Shown here: positions 55,176-64,000 of the stretch, one piece after another | Layout of the letters: the number at the start of each line of letters is the position of its first letter | Numbering within the stretch: position 1 is the stretch's first letter | From: Tillandsia leiboldiana | Lineage: Eukaryota; Streptophyta; Magnoliopsida; Poales; Bromeliaceae | DNA length: 64,000 nucleotides | Direction: 5' to 3' | Assembly: GCA_029204045.2 (NCBI GenBank) | Contig: CM055065.1 | Location: forward strand, 12,413,024-12,477,023 | Translations under genes and position numbers: made by a program | Notes under the pieces: generated by a model | Told to the model about the DNA's origin: nothing | Databases searched by the model: none | Seen by the model: only the letters and a program-made list of their open reading frames with translations

Positions 55176-57701
55176 TTATTTCAAGGAAAGCATACCAATT
55201 GCCTTACGCAAGTGTATAAATCGTTTTTGATCCAAAGGTTTTGTTAAAAAGTCAGCTAATTGATCCTCAGTTGAAATGTAGGAAAGTTGAAGAACATTTG
55301 ATTCAACTAGCTCTCTAAGAAAATGATATCTAAGTTCAATGTGTTTTGTTCTTGAGTGCAACACAGGGTTTTTGGAAATGTTTATAGCACTGGTGTTGTC
55401 ACAGAGAATCGTTACCGAAGTTGCTGAAATTCGGAAGTCGCTCAACACACTTTTCATCCAAATGAGTTGGGTTGAACAACTACCCGCTGAGATATATTCC
55501 GTTTCGGCAGTCGAGAGTGCAATGCAGTTTTGCTTTTTACTATGCCACGCAACAAGGCAATGGCCAAGATAAAAATATGCACCACTCGTACTCTTCCGAT
55601 CATCCACTGATCCTGCCCAATCGGCATCTGAGTATCCTACAATATCTAGACTTATTCCCATAGGATACCAAATTCCGAAATTTATTGTCCCATTGATGTA
55701 CCGGATGATCCGTTTCACCGCTTTCAGGTGAACCTCCTTTGGTGCTGATTGATATCTCGCGCAGATCCCAACACTAAAGGATATGTCCGGGCGACTAGCA
55801 GTAAGATAAAGTAGACTTCCAATCATGCTGCGATAAAGTTTCTCGTCTACATTCTCACTAAGAGATTCACTTCCTAATCCCTTATTGCTAGTTCCCATTG
55901 GAGTCGGAAAATCTTTAGAATTTTCTAAACCAAACTTTTTGACCAACTCCATTGCATACTTGGATTGACACAGATGGATGCCATCGTCACTTTGTTTCAC
56001 TTGCAATCCAAGAAAATATGTCAATTCGCCCATCATGGACATCTCAAATTCGCTTTCCATGGTTTCAGCGAATTTAGAAGCATCATTATCTCTTGTTGCA
56101 CCAAATACGATGTCATCGACATAGATTTGTGCTACAATGAAGTTATCTTGATAATGCTTCACAAAGAGAGTCCTATCTGCTCCCCCTCGAGTATAGCCCT
56201 TTTCCAAAAGGTGCTTCGTCAACCTTTCGTACCACGCTCGCGGTGCTTGTTTTAGACCGTAAAGAGCTTTTTTCAAACGAAAAATATAGTTAGGTAGTTT
56301 AAGGTCTACAAAACCTTTCGGTTGAGCCACATAAACTTCCTCATTTAAAAACCCATTTAAAAACGCGCTCTTAACGTCCATTTGAAAAAGTTTTATTTTA
56401 AAATGACAAGCAATTGCAAATAGGATACGAATGGACTCGAGTCTAGCTACAGGGGCGAAAGTTTCATCAAAGTTTATACCTTCTATTTGAGAGTAGCCTT
56501 GAGCAACTAAACGTGCTTTGTTCTTGATGATGGTACCATCCTCATTTTTCTTGTTCTTGAAAATCCATTTAGTACCAATCACATTGTGTTGCTTCGGAGG
56601 CTTCGTTAATTCCCAGACTTTGTTTCGTTCAAACTGATGGAGCTCTTCCTGCATTGCTTCAATCCAGTAGTCATCCTGAAGAGCTTCATCGACGTTCTTT
56701 GGTTCGATTAAGGAAACGTAACAAGCGAATCCACAAATCAACTGTCTCCGAGTTCTGACTCCTTCTTGTGGGTCTCCAATAATGTTTGTTTCAGGATGGT
56801 CCTTGGAGATTCGTAACGTTTGAGGTAACGGAGTAGTCGGAGGTACATGAGATGATTCCTGCACATCAGATAAACTTGAAGAATCATTAGATGCATCATC
56901 ATTATCGGAAGAATTGTTATGAGAAGATGCATTTGCAGGAGTATCATCATCAAGAGAGATACCAAGGGTAGATTTATCAGATGCAAAGTGAAAAGCTTCA
57001 TCTACTTTAACATTTATAGATTCTACAATCGTTTTAGATTCTAAGTTAAATACCCCATATGCTCTACTGTTTGTAGAATAACCCATAAAAATCCCTTCGT
57101 CACTTCGAGAGTCAAATTTTCCAAGATTTTTGCGATCACGCAAAATATAACACCAACTCCCAAAGATACGAAAATATTTAATATTTCGTTTTCTACAGAA
57201 CCATAGTTCATATGGTGTATTTAAAGTTCCCGGGCGCAAATAAACTCGATTAATAAGATAGACAGCGGTGTTCACAGCTTCAGCCCAAAAATGTAACGGT
57301 AAATTCCGGCTATGAAGCATCACACGCGCCATCTCTTGAACAACCCTGTTTTTGCGCTCGACTACACCATTCTGTTGAGGTGTATAGGGTGCTGAGAATT
57401 CATGTTTAATGCCGTTGGAAGTGCAAAAATCAATGAACTTAGAATTTATGAATTCTCCACCTCTATCACTTCTAACACGAATGATCTTTTCATTCTCTTC
57501 AATCATAATACGATGGCAAATCTCGTGAAAAGAATCAAAAGTATCAGCTTTCTCTTTTAAAAATGCTACCCATGAGTATCTAGAGAAATCATCAACCAAT
57601 AAGAAAATATACCATTTACCTCCCAAAGATGGTTGACGAATCGGCCCCATTAAATCCATATGCAGTAATTCCAAGGGCCGTTTGGTACCGACGTGATTCA
57701 A
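55176..57701 (-). CDS. pol: Copia-3 pol: integrase core, reverse transcriptase, RNase H
   Basis: 841 open codons, the longest clean pol frame here. Integrase inserts element cDNA: catalytic D16 (HMDLMG), D79 (SDRGGEF) and E115 (NGVVERKNR), with 35 residues between the last two. RT copies RNA into DNA: GTKWIFKNKK, DETFAPVARLES, MDVKSAFLNG, then YVDDIVFG near 527. RNase H removes the template: GYSDADWAGS, LSTAETEYI, LCDNTSAINI. The C terminus is HLRKAIGMLSLK. Protease and the integrase zinc-binding region, which lie upstream in Copia-1, are missing: a deletion joins the Gag tail to NHVGTKRPLELL with a frame change, and no ATG exists at the junction. It is therefore a partial polyprotein and cannot be made autonomously. 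Confidence 0.9.
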   Translation of the reverse strand: MNHVGTKRPLELLHMDLMGPIRQPSLGGKWYIFLLVDDFSRYSWVAFLKEKADTFDSFHEICHRIMIEENEKIIRVRSDRGGEFINSKFIDFCTSNGIKHEFSAPYTPQQNGVVERKNRVVQEMARVMLHSRNLPLHFWAEAVNTAVYLINRVYLRPGTLNTPYELWFCRKRNIKYFRIFGSWCYILRDRKNLGKFDSRSDEGIFMGYSTNSRAYGVFNLESKTIVESINVKVDEAFHFASDKSTLGISLDDDTPANASSHNNSSDNDDASNDSSSLSDVQESSHVPPTTPLPQTLRISKDHPETNIIGDPQEGVRTRRQLICGFACYVSLIEPKNVDEALQDDYWIEAMQEELHQFERNKVWELTKPPKQHNVIGTKWIFKNKKNEDGTIIKNKARLVAQGYSQIEGINFDETFAPVARLESIRILFAIACHFKIKLFQMDVKSAFLNGFLNEEVYVAQPKGFVDLKLPNYIFRLKKALYGLKQAPRAWYERLTKHLLEKGYTRGGADRTLFVKHYQDNFIVAQIYVDDIVFGATRDNDASKFAETMESEFEMSMMGELTYFLGLQVKQSDDGIHLCQSKYAMELVKKFGLENSKDFPTPMGTSNKGLGSESLSENVDEKLYRSMIGSLLYLTASRPDISFSVGICARYQSAPKEVHLKAVKRIIRYINGTINFGIWYPMGISLDIVGYSDADWAGSVDDRKSTSGAYFYLGHCLVAWHSKKQNCIALSTAETEYISAGSCSTQLIWMKSVLSDFRISATSVTILCDNTSAINISKNPVLHSRTKHIELRYHFLRELVESNVLQLSYISTEDQLADFLTKPLDQKRFIHLRKAIGMLSLK

Positions 57702-58281
57702 GGATGAAAGAAGAATTCACCTTTGCGTACCCAAACCTTTTGAGTTTTGAAGTACGTCGGAAATGATTGTGAAATTGATACCTTTGGTGAAAGCGTCTTG
57801 ATAGATTGATTGCTGCTCCTTGATGATGTCGTCTTGCGAGATGAACTACCAAGGCTCTTTTCCTTCGAATAATTTGCATTTGATTTCTGAGGAATCACCT
57901 TTTTGGTAGTCATTGCAAGAAGTGCTTGAGTTGAGCGTTTGGCTCCCATCTTGCAATTTCTCCTTATGTGCCCTGAAAAACCACAACGAAAACATACCTT
58001 AGTGCTTGACGATCCCGAAGAGGATGAAGTAGGTTTGTTGTCGTTGTTTGTCGTGAATTCCGGCGTCGGAGGAGGAGATACCGACTGAGGCACAAAAACT
58101 GTTACACTCGAACTAGGACTGTCTCCAGTTTGAGTGTACCCGAGGCCGAAACGATTTGTTTGACCAAGACCAAGAAGCTTATCCAACTTACTCCTTCCAG
58201 AAGAGAATCTCTTTAAATCATCCTTGAGTTGGAAAATGGTCTTTGTCATCTCCATTTTTTCTTGTCGGGCCTCGGTGTAGA
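57698..58281 (-). pseudogene. gag: Copia-3 gag C-part, cut by Gypsy T
   Basis: Reads from the Gypsy T insertion: TEARQEKMEMTKTIFQLKDD (end of the coiled coil), a serine/proline-rich region, the zinc knuckle CFRCGFSGHIRRNC (about 57940-57985), a basic KTTSSRSS region and the tail WVRKGEFF, where it stops at 57698. Upstream codons in this frame (58282-58795) belong to the Gypsy LTR and are not Gag. In Copia-2 the same tail leads into protease, which is deleted here. Confidence 0.85.
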
Positions 58282-59973
58282 TGTAAGACCCGGTCTTTCC
58301 TAAACCCTTCTTGTCACCCTCTTCTTGTAATGTCCGACCGAGGGCCTCATTTTTGGTGTTTTTCCAGACAGACCGTCGGGGCCCGCAGATAATTTTAGGC
58401 GGTAGAGCTCGCGGAGCGGAGCGCACGGGCGCGATCGGTTTCAATTTCCGACTTCCGGTCTGATCAGAATTAATTCTCGAAGTTGGGGCCCCCTTGGGCG
58501 TCTCGGGATCCGTGCTGGCGACTCGCACGTCTTTTAAGGTAAACCCTAACTTTTTAATATTTATAGCCGGATGGGAGTGGGAATTAGGGTTCCTACCTTT
58601 GGCCGCCTCTTTTCTTTTACTTCTTCCCTCGTAGCCGCCGGCAAGGAGTAACCAAGGACTCGGGCGAGGGTGGACTGGTGGGGGCAAGCGGACGATCCCT
58701 CTCCTTCCTCCTCTTTCGCGCATCGAGGAGTGCAGGACGTTGTTGGCGACTGGTGCACGGACGCGGACGGGTCGAGCGCAGGACGACGCACACAAGGTGG
58801 GTACATTCCCGGGGATTGCGGGGATAGGAATTTACTGATAGAAATAGTATGTTGGGGCAAGGTGGAATTGTTAGTCTCCTTCTGTTTATGCACTAACCCT
58901 GTTATATTATTGTACTTATTATCAATCTGAGGCTCAAGTTTTGCTACACGCACACCAGCGGTTTGGCCACCGCAAGGGTGTGCTTTTCCGAAAAAGTGGT
59001 ACGTTGACCCGTGTACCCCACGCGACGGTGGCGTTAGGAATGGGGGCCCTCATGGGTGGGGGGTGTGAGCGGTGATGTCGAGGCAGGTGCTCGGCGGCCG
59101 AGGCAGGTGCTCGGCGGTGGACATCGGGGAAGGTGCCCGATGTTGTTTTGATACAGGGTGTGGTTAACGCGGATGAAACATGAGAGGGATGGTTGCTCCG
59201 GTTTTTGTGGTTTGCCCTATTTTGTTTCTCTTATGCTTATCATGCTATTTCTAGTCACTGACTTCCCACTCCGTGACAGGTTCGTCCAGGGGCGAGTGCT
59301 AGGGCACCGGTGAGGCCGCGAGAGTGCTGTTCTGACTCTTAGTGACTTCAGATGCAGTGACTCTTCTTTCCCTTTTCTTTTATTACTCATGCTAGCTAGT
59401 TGTGGATTGCGACACCCCCGTGGGGTCGAAGTGGATGTTGCCTCTTCCTTTCTTTGAATAAACGAATGATTGTTACATTCTTTCTTACTTGGCCGTTTTG
59501 AACAATGAAAAGCAAAGAAAACCGTTTGCGAAAACTACTTTTAAAACGTGGGTGTCGTGTGGGCACCGAATTTTACAAACCCTGTGGATTTATGTGGCTT
59601 TCAAACGGTCTTTCTTAAAACGATGGCATCGTGTGGGTGCCGCTTTCAAAACCTTGTGATTATTTATCCTTTCAAAACATCGGCCTCTATGTTCTAAGTG
59701 AATACTAAAATATCATGTGAGTTGTTTGGTTGTATGTGAACGAGACCCCAACTGATGTGGTTAGAGATTGTATGTGCTACACCTTGTGAGACACTTTGTA
59801 ATTGAGACGCCGTGTATATACAAAGGAGACTCTGCCCGTTTGCAGAGTGAATTTGTGTATGCGGCGGGTCTGACACGCACCGGGGAGCATTGGTTTACAA
59901 AAAAAAATATATGGCTGAATTAGGGCCATCGGTGGCTCCTCTTCCGCGCGATTCGAATCCTCGGGGCGTGACA
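58282..59973 (+). repeat. Gypsy T 5' LTR
   Basis: 1692 bp from TGTAAGACCCGG to CGGGGCGTGACA. Shares TATACAAAGGAGACTC (near 59815) and the 3' terminus with LTR S. TTAATATTTATAG near 58554 is a possible TATA region, weakly supported. No gene. Confidence 0.9.
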
Positions 59974-59981
59974 GATTAAGA

Positions 59982-59995
59982 TGGTATCAGAGCGG
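59982..59995 (+). other. Gypsy T primer binding site
   Basis: TGGTATCAGAGCGG, 8 nt after the LTR end; complementary to initiator tRNA-Met. Confidence 0.92.
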
Positions 59996-60207
59996 TAAAC
60001 TTTAACCACAACAGTCGGGGCCTAACATCCACGGGGCGCAATACTCTGGCTACTGATTAATAAAGTGAACACGGGATAAATAAGTAAAACGCGAGTGCGC
60101 GTTGAGGGAAAGGGGGGATTAGTGTTTTTCTTCCTGTTAGGGCCAGCGTTTGCGGTGTTCCGTTTTGTTTAAACTAGGATTAACTGGTTCGTGCAAATGT
60201 TCAGATC

Positions 60208-62319
60208 ATGGCCAGGACTAGATCCACCGCCGAGGACACGGGGGCGGACGCAGCAGTAACGACGACCGCGGAGAACCAGCTCCTGAGGCAGCAGCTACGG
60301 GAGATGGCGGGGCAGTTGGCAGCCCTGACTGACCACGTGCGCCAACTGACACAGCAACAGCAGGCCGCTGCGACGGCGGAGGTTGCCCCGGGCCCTCTCC
60401 CGGGGCCAGCTGCACCGGCGATGGGACCGGCGACGATGGAAGCCGAGGGGAGGGCTGCCCCTACCCGGGTCTCGGCGCCTGAGGTGCCCTTAACCCAACC
60501 GACGGCGTCAGAGGTGGCCCCTTCGGCGGCAACGGCAAGACCGGCGCCGACACCGATCGTCGGAGTTGCTCCGTGTGAGACGGTAGTGCTACCCACTCCC
60601 GCCGCGACCGCCAACGTCGCGAAGGAAGGAGCGATTCTACCAAACGAGCGAGACCGCGTGCGCGCCAACCTGGCCGACTTCAAGAAGTACGACCCGCCAG
60701 TGTTCGAGGGGGACACGACAGACCCCTGGGTCGTGGAGAAGTGGGTGGATACAATGGAGAAATTATTTGAGGACCTATTGATGGAAGACCACGAGCGGGT
60801 CCCCCTGGCTGCCCACTTTCTCGAGGGGAATGCCCGCATTTGGTGGAAGACCGTACGTCCCGGCTTTGCGACGGGCGCTACCCTTCCGTCATGGACTACC
60901 TTTAAACAGCAGCTGTTCGGGGCGTTCTTTACCAACAGCGTGAAGAAACAACTGGAGGACGACCTCAACCACATCAGGCAGGGAACCAAAACAGTAATGG
61001 GGTACCAAAGGGAGTTCGTGAGACTGGCGAACTGTGTCCCGTTCGTCATTCGGGATGAATCACATAAGGCGCAACTGTTTGTGGATGGATTGAGGACTGA
61101 CATTTTCCAAGTGGTGGACGCAGCGGATCTGCATACCTTTCAGAAGGTGGTCGACCGAGCCACCATTGTTGAGCGAGGCTTTGCCGTCACGCGCGCCCGA
61201 AGGGAAGGCCCCCACCAGCAAGACGACAGGAAGCGGACTCAGACGACTTCAGGGGGAGGGGGCTCCTCTAGCGGGAATCGGCCCTCTAAGCGGTGGAGGC
61301 CCCAGCAGAGGACCAGTGGAGCGCCAGGAGAGGGACAACGCTCAGATGATCGGCCTTGCGTGATCTGCGGCGGGGCGCAACGAGTGATGGAATGCTCCAA
61401 GAGACAGGACCATTGCTTCCGATGTGGCAAGCAGGGGCACTTCCGTTTCAACTGCCCCCTGAACCAAGGCACCGCAGCTTCAGCAGCCTCCGTGCCGTCG
61501 CCCCAGCACGCAGGGCGAGGGAAAGCTCCGATGACATTGGCCCCCAGACCGCCAGCACCCCGATCTGCAGGGGACAAGCCACCACCTTCGGGAGGCCGCG
61601 TCTACTCGATGAGTCAGCAGGAGACACGCCCGTCCGAGCACGTCGTCGCAGGTATCACTCTTGCTTCTGTTTATCGCGCTAGAACCCTTTTTGACACCGG
61701 GGCGACCCTCTCATTTATGTCTCGTGACTTCGCACTGACCCATGGTTTTGAGTTGAGACCCTTACCCAATGTGATGACTGTTCACACCGCGGGGGGATCC
61801 TTGGAGGCTCGCAACCTTGTACCTTCCTGCCCTATAAGGATGGGAAGGCTCTCGTGCCCCTGGGATCTGGTAGTCATTCCATTAAAAGAGTATGATGTAG
61901 TGCTCAGAATGGATTGGCTCACGTGGTACCTTGCAGTCATCGACTGCGAGAAGCGCGAGGTGCGGCTGCTGTACCCCGATTTTTCGGAGAACGTATACTT
62001 GGCATGCAAGAGCGTTTCCTTCTCTTCCATCATTCCTGCATCGCGAGCCAGGAAACTGGTTGAGGGTGGGTGTATGGCCTACTTGGTGTCGGTGGCCCTG
62101 GCCACCGGACCCCCTATGGCACTCTCCGACATCCCTGTGGTGAGGGACTTCCCAGATGTCTTTCCGGCCGAACTACCTGGTTTACCCACCGAGCGAGAAG
62201 TTGTTTTTCCAATTGAGCTACCACCCGGCACACGACCGATCACGAAGGCCCCCTACAGGATGGCCTTCGCGGAGCTGAAGGAACTTCGGTGGGCACGATC
62301 ACGCAGCAGAATGACTTGA
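60208..62319 (+). CDS. gag-pro: Gypsy T Gag-protease polyprotein, truncated at RT
   Basis: 703 codons; the ATG at 60208 is the first good start after the PBS. Seen: an N-terminal coiled-coil-like segment (about 25-60), an alanine/proline-rich linker, a retrotransposon gag domain at about 150-330 (WVEKWVDTMEKLF, ARIWWKTVRPGF, RLANCVPFVIRDE), a basic glycine-rich region, the zinc knuckle CFRCGKQGHFRFNC at 403-416, then an aspartic protease with FDTGATLSF (D496) and YDVVLRMDWLTWY, where relatives have G before MDWL. It ends with the connection to RT (FPDVFPAELPGLP, APYRMAFAELKEL), after which a deletion shifts the frame and it stops. Gag builds the particle and protease cuts the polyprotein. Gag and protease could still be functional. 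Confidence 0.9.
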   Translation: MARTRSTAEDTGADAAVTTTAENQLLRQQLREMAGQLAALTDHVRQLTQQQQAAATAEVAPGPLPGPAAPAMGPATMEAEGRAAPTRVSAPEVPLTQPTASEVAPSAATARPAPTPIVGVAPCETVVLPTPAATANVAKEGAILPNERDRVRANLADFKKYDPPVFEGDTTDPWVVEKWVDTMEKLFEDLLMEDHERVPLAAHFLEGNARIWWKTVRPGFATGATLPSWTTFKQQLFGAFFTNSVKKQLEDDLNHIRQGTKTVMGYQREFVRLANCVPFVIRDESHKAQLFVDGLRTDIFQVVDAADLHTFQKVVDRATIVERGFAVTRARREGPHQQDDRKRTQTTSGGGGSSSGNRPSKRWRPQQRTSGAPGEGQRSDDRPCVICGGAQRVMECSKRQDHCFRCGKQGHFRFNCPLNQGTAASAASVPSPQHAGRGKAPMTLAPRPPAPRSAGDKPPPSGGRVYSMSQQETRPSEHVVAGITLASVYRARTLFDTGATLSFMSRDFALTHGFELRPLPNVMTVHTAGGSLEARNLVPSCPIRMGRLSCPWDLVVIPLKEYDVVLRMDWLTWYLAVIDCEKREVRLLYPDFSENVYLACKSVSFSSIIPASRARKLVEGGCMAYLVSVALATGPPMALSDIPVVRDFPDVFPAELPGLPTEREVVFPIELPPGTRPITKAPYRMAFAELKELRWARSRSRMT

Positions 62320-63842
62320 TCGCGGAGTTCTCACGACTGAGATTGGAGGTGGTACCAGCAGGGACGGTCGAGCGACTTTTGTCTTTAACAGTCGCGCTGA
62401 CCCTATTGGAGAGGATTCGAGAAGGCCAAGGTGCGGATCCACAGCTACAGCTGGAACGAGATAAGATTTCACCGGAGCAGAAGGGAGACTTTGCAGTGGG
62501 GACAGACGGCACCCTTCGGTTCCGAGGGTGGATTTGCGTGCCTGATCTGCCGGACCTAAAGAAGAAAATCCTGACTGAAGCACATTGCGCCCCCTACGTG
62601 GCGCACCCCGGAGGCACCAAGATGTACCGGGATCTCCGACAGACCTTCTGGTGGCCAAGATTGAAGGGAGACGTGATGCAGTTTGTGGCACACTGCTTGA
62701 TTTGCCAACAGGTGAAAGCCGAGCATCAACGACCGGCGGGGAAATTGCAGCATCTACCCGTGCCCGAATGGAAATGGGACCAAATCACGATGGACTTCGT
62801 CACCGGATTTCCACGTTCGCAGCAGGGACACGACGCCATCTGGGTTGTCGTGGATCGGTTAACAAAGTAAGCTCATTTCCTACCCATCCACACGACCTGG
62901 ACACGCGACCGGCTGGCTCAAGTCTACATCAGCGAGATTGTGAGGCTACACGGGGTGCTGACAACGATTACCTCGGACAGAGACACAAGATTCGTTTCGA
63001 ACTTTTGGCAGAGTCTACAACGAGCCTTGGGGACCAAGTTACACTTCAGCTCAGCCTTTCACCCCCAGACGGATGGGCAATCCGAGCGGGTGATTCAGAT
63101 ACTCGAGGACATGCTCCGAGCTTGCGTACTGGATTTGGGAGACGGATGGTCGCGCTACCTACCCCTTGCAGAGTTCGCTTATAACAACAGCTACCAAGCG
63201 AGCATCCAGATGGCGCTGTACGAAGCATTGTACGGCAGACGCTGTAGATCCCCGATCTGTTGGGATGATCTGGGGGAGCGAAAGTTTTTGGGGCCGGACT
63301 TGGTGGTTGAGACCGAGGAAAAGGTGCGCCTCATCAGGCGACGATTGGCGACCGCCCAGAGCCGGCAGAAAAGCTATGCAGACCGGAGACGTCGCGACTT
63401 GGAATTCCAGGTGGGAGAGCACGTGTTGTTGCGGGTGTCGCCGTCAAAAGGGGTGAAGCGGTTTGGGTTGAGAGGCAAGTTAAGCCCGCGGTACGTGGGG
63501 CCGTTTGAGATTCTGGAGCGCATCGGCCCGGTAGCCTACCGCCTCGCCCTACCACCGAACCTTGTCCGAGTTCATGATGTGTTCCACGTATCCATGCTTC
63601 GGAAGTACCTCCCCGATCCTTTGCGAGTGCTCGACGTCTCCGCAATTGAGCTTAAAGAGGACTTAAGTTTCGCGGAAGTACCGGTACGGATCCTAGCCCG
63701 AGAGGACAAAAAGCTGCGAAGTCGGACAATTCCCTACGTGAAGGTGCTTTGGAGCAATCAGGAAGAGCGTGAGGCAACTTGGGAACCCGAATCAAAGATG
63801 AGGGAGTGCTACCCGGACCTTTTCGCCGCGGGGGAAGTCTAA
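62289..63842 (+). pseudogene. Gypsy T integrase with chromodomain-like tail, one nonsense codon
   Basis: One frame covers the region after the RT-RNase H deletion, apart from TAA at 62868-62870 following WVVVDRLTK. Seen: the zinc-binding region (EAHCAPYVAHPG, then CLICQQVK near 62695), the catalytic core with MDFVTGFP near 62795, SDRDTRFVSNFW near 62970 and DGQSERVIQ near 63075, a GPF-type module (YVGPFEILERIGPVAY near 63500) and the C-terminal YVKVLWSNQEEREATWEPE, a chromodomain-like segment thought to steer integration to particular chromatin in chromoviruses. The frame differs from that of gag-pro, so no polyprotein can be made without a shift. Confidence 0.88.
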
Positions 63843-63865
63843 GTTTCGAGGACGAAACTTGTTTT

Positions 63866-63879
63866 TTAGCGGGGAGTGG
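63866..63879 (+). other. Gypsy T polypurine tract
   Basis: TTAGCGGGGAGTGG directly before the 3' LTR. The palindromic AAGTTTCGAGGACGAAACTT is just upstream at 63841-63860. Confidence 0.8.
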
Positions 63880-64000
63880 TGTAAGACCCGGTCTTTCCTA
63901 AACCCTTTTTGTCACCCTCTTCTTGTAATGTCCGACCGAGGGCCTCATTTTTGGTGTTTTTCCGGACAGACCGTCGGGGCCCGCAGATAATTTTAGGCGG
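63880..64000 (+). repeat. Gypsy T 3' LTR, cut by window end
   Basis: Matches 58282-58402 almost exactly. Confidence 0.95.

Larger units (their letters stand above)
50225..64000 (-). mobile_element. Copia-3: SIRE/Maximus-type element, 5' part outside window
   Basis: On the minus strand from the right: gag cut at 58281 by Gypsy T, pol 57701-55176, spacer, accessory ORF 53604-52156, purine tracts, 3' LTR 51450-50225. The 5' LTR and gag start must lie beyond 64000, on the other side of Gypsy T. It is inserted in the LTR of Gypsy-D. Organisation is the same as Copia-1 and Copia-2. Confidence 0.85.
58282..64000 (+). mobile_element. Gypsy T: Tekay/Del-like chromovirus lacking RT and RNase H
   Basis: 5' LTR 58282-59973, PBS 59982, gag-protease ORF 60208-62319, integrase frame 62289-63842, polypurine tract 63866-63879, and 3' LTR from 63880 to beyond the window. 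It is inserted in the Gag coiled-coil region of Copia-3. The visible 120 bp of 3' LTR differ from the 5' LTR at about three positions, so insertion is recent. Clade is inferred from the long LTR, PBS and integrase tail. RT loss makes it non-autonomous. Confidence 0.9.

Noticed and set aside
58282..58795. N-terminal half of a 365-codon minus-strand ORF ending at 57698
   Set aside because: This part is antisense Gypsy T LTR sequence fused by chance to the Gag fragment of Copia-3 at the insertion point.
60201..61103. 300-codon minus-strand ORF
   Set aside because: Antisense shadow of the Gypsy T gag, which has clear gag-domain and zinc-knuckle motifs on the plus strand.

Overview
This window is plant nuclear DNA, most likely from an angiosperm with a repeat-rich genome. 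It contains no host gene, rRNA, tRNA or CRISPR array that I can support. Almost every base belongs to nested LTR retrotransposons. Two groups occur: Ty1/Copia elements of SIRE/Maximus type (Gag with coiled coil and zinc knuckle, PR-IN-RT-RNaseH polyprotein, and an extra ORF after pol) and Ty3/Gypsy chromovirus-like elements of Tekay/Del type (long LTRs, PBS complementary to initiator tRNA-Met, chromodomain-like integrase tail). Exactly 100 N mark a scaffold gap at 25993-26092.

Layout. 1-11957: pieces of long Gypsy LTRs (called Y and U). Y is split at 1724/10353 by a Gypsy element, V (1725-10352, TSD ACTGG), whose core is inverted, giving a 3.25-kb near-perfect inverted repeat. 11958-14587: another Gypsy LTR (X). 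14588-47627: an old plus-strand Copia element (Copia-1), split by three later insertions: a minus-strand Copia element, Copia-2 (16817-31847, TSD TAGCT), inside its RT; a Gypsy LTR pair, W (34144-41420, TSD CCGCG/CCACG), in front of its extra ORF; and a solo Gypsy LTR, S (43401-46058, TSD CTTTG), before its 3' LTR. 47628-50224: a decayed plus-strand Gypsy (D). Its LTR is interrupted by a third, minus-strand Copia element, Copia-3 (from 50225). Copia-3's gag is in turn split at 58282 by a plus-strand Gypsy (T) that runs off the window and has lost RT and RNase H.

The most interesting signal is a module shared by the three Copia elements. About 1.6 kb after pol, on the same strand, each carries an accessory ORF: hydrophobic N terminus, lysine-rich stretch, plant-transposon-protein-like domain, and C-terminal coiled coil with a conserved end. 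Each ORF is preceded by a cluster of TCCGGA-core palindromes, a TATA box and a candidate 5'UTR intron of 382-384 nt whose acceptor lies 25-29 nt before the ATG. The same palindrome cluster sits upstream of the TATA box in each element's own LTR. This suggests that the accessory gene has its own LTR-like promoter, or is made from a spliced mRNA, unlike the stop-codon readthrough described for SIRE1 env-like genes. Only the Copia-2 accessory ORF is uninterrupted.

Coding capacity is otherwise mostly broken. Copia-1 has frameshifts and nonsense codons. Copia-2 pol is present twice around the N gap with many indels, which looks like an assembly duplication. Copia-3 keeps an open IN-RT-RNaseH frame but lacks protease. 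Functions below come from motifs read by eye; no database search was run.
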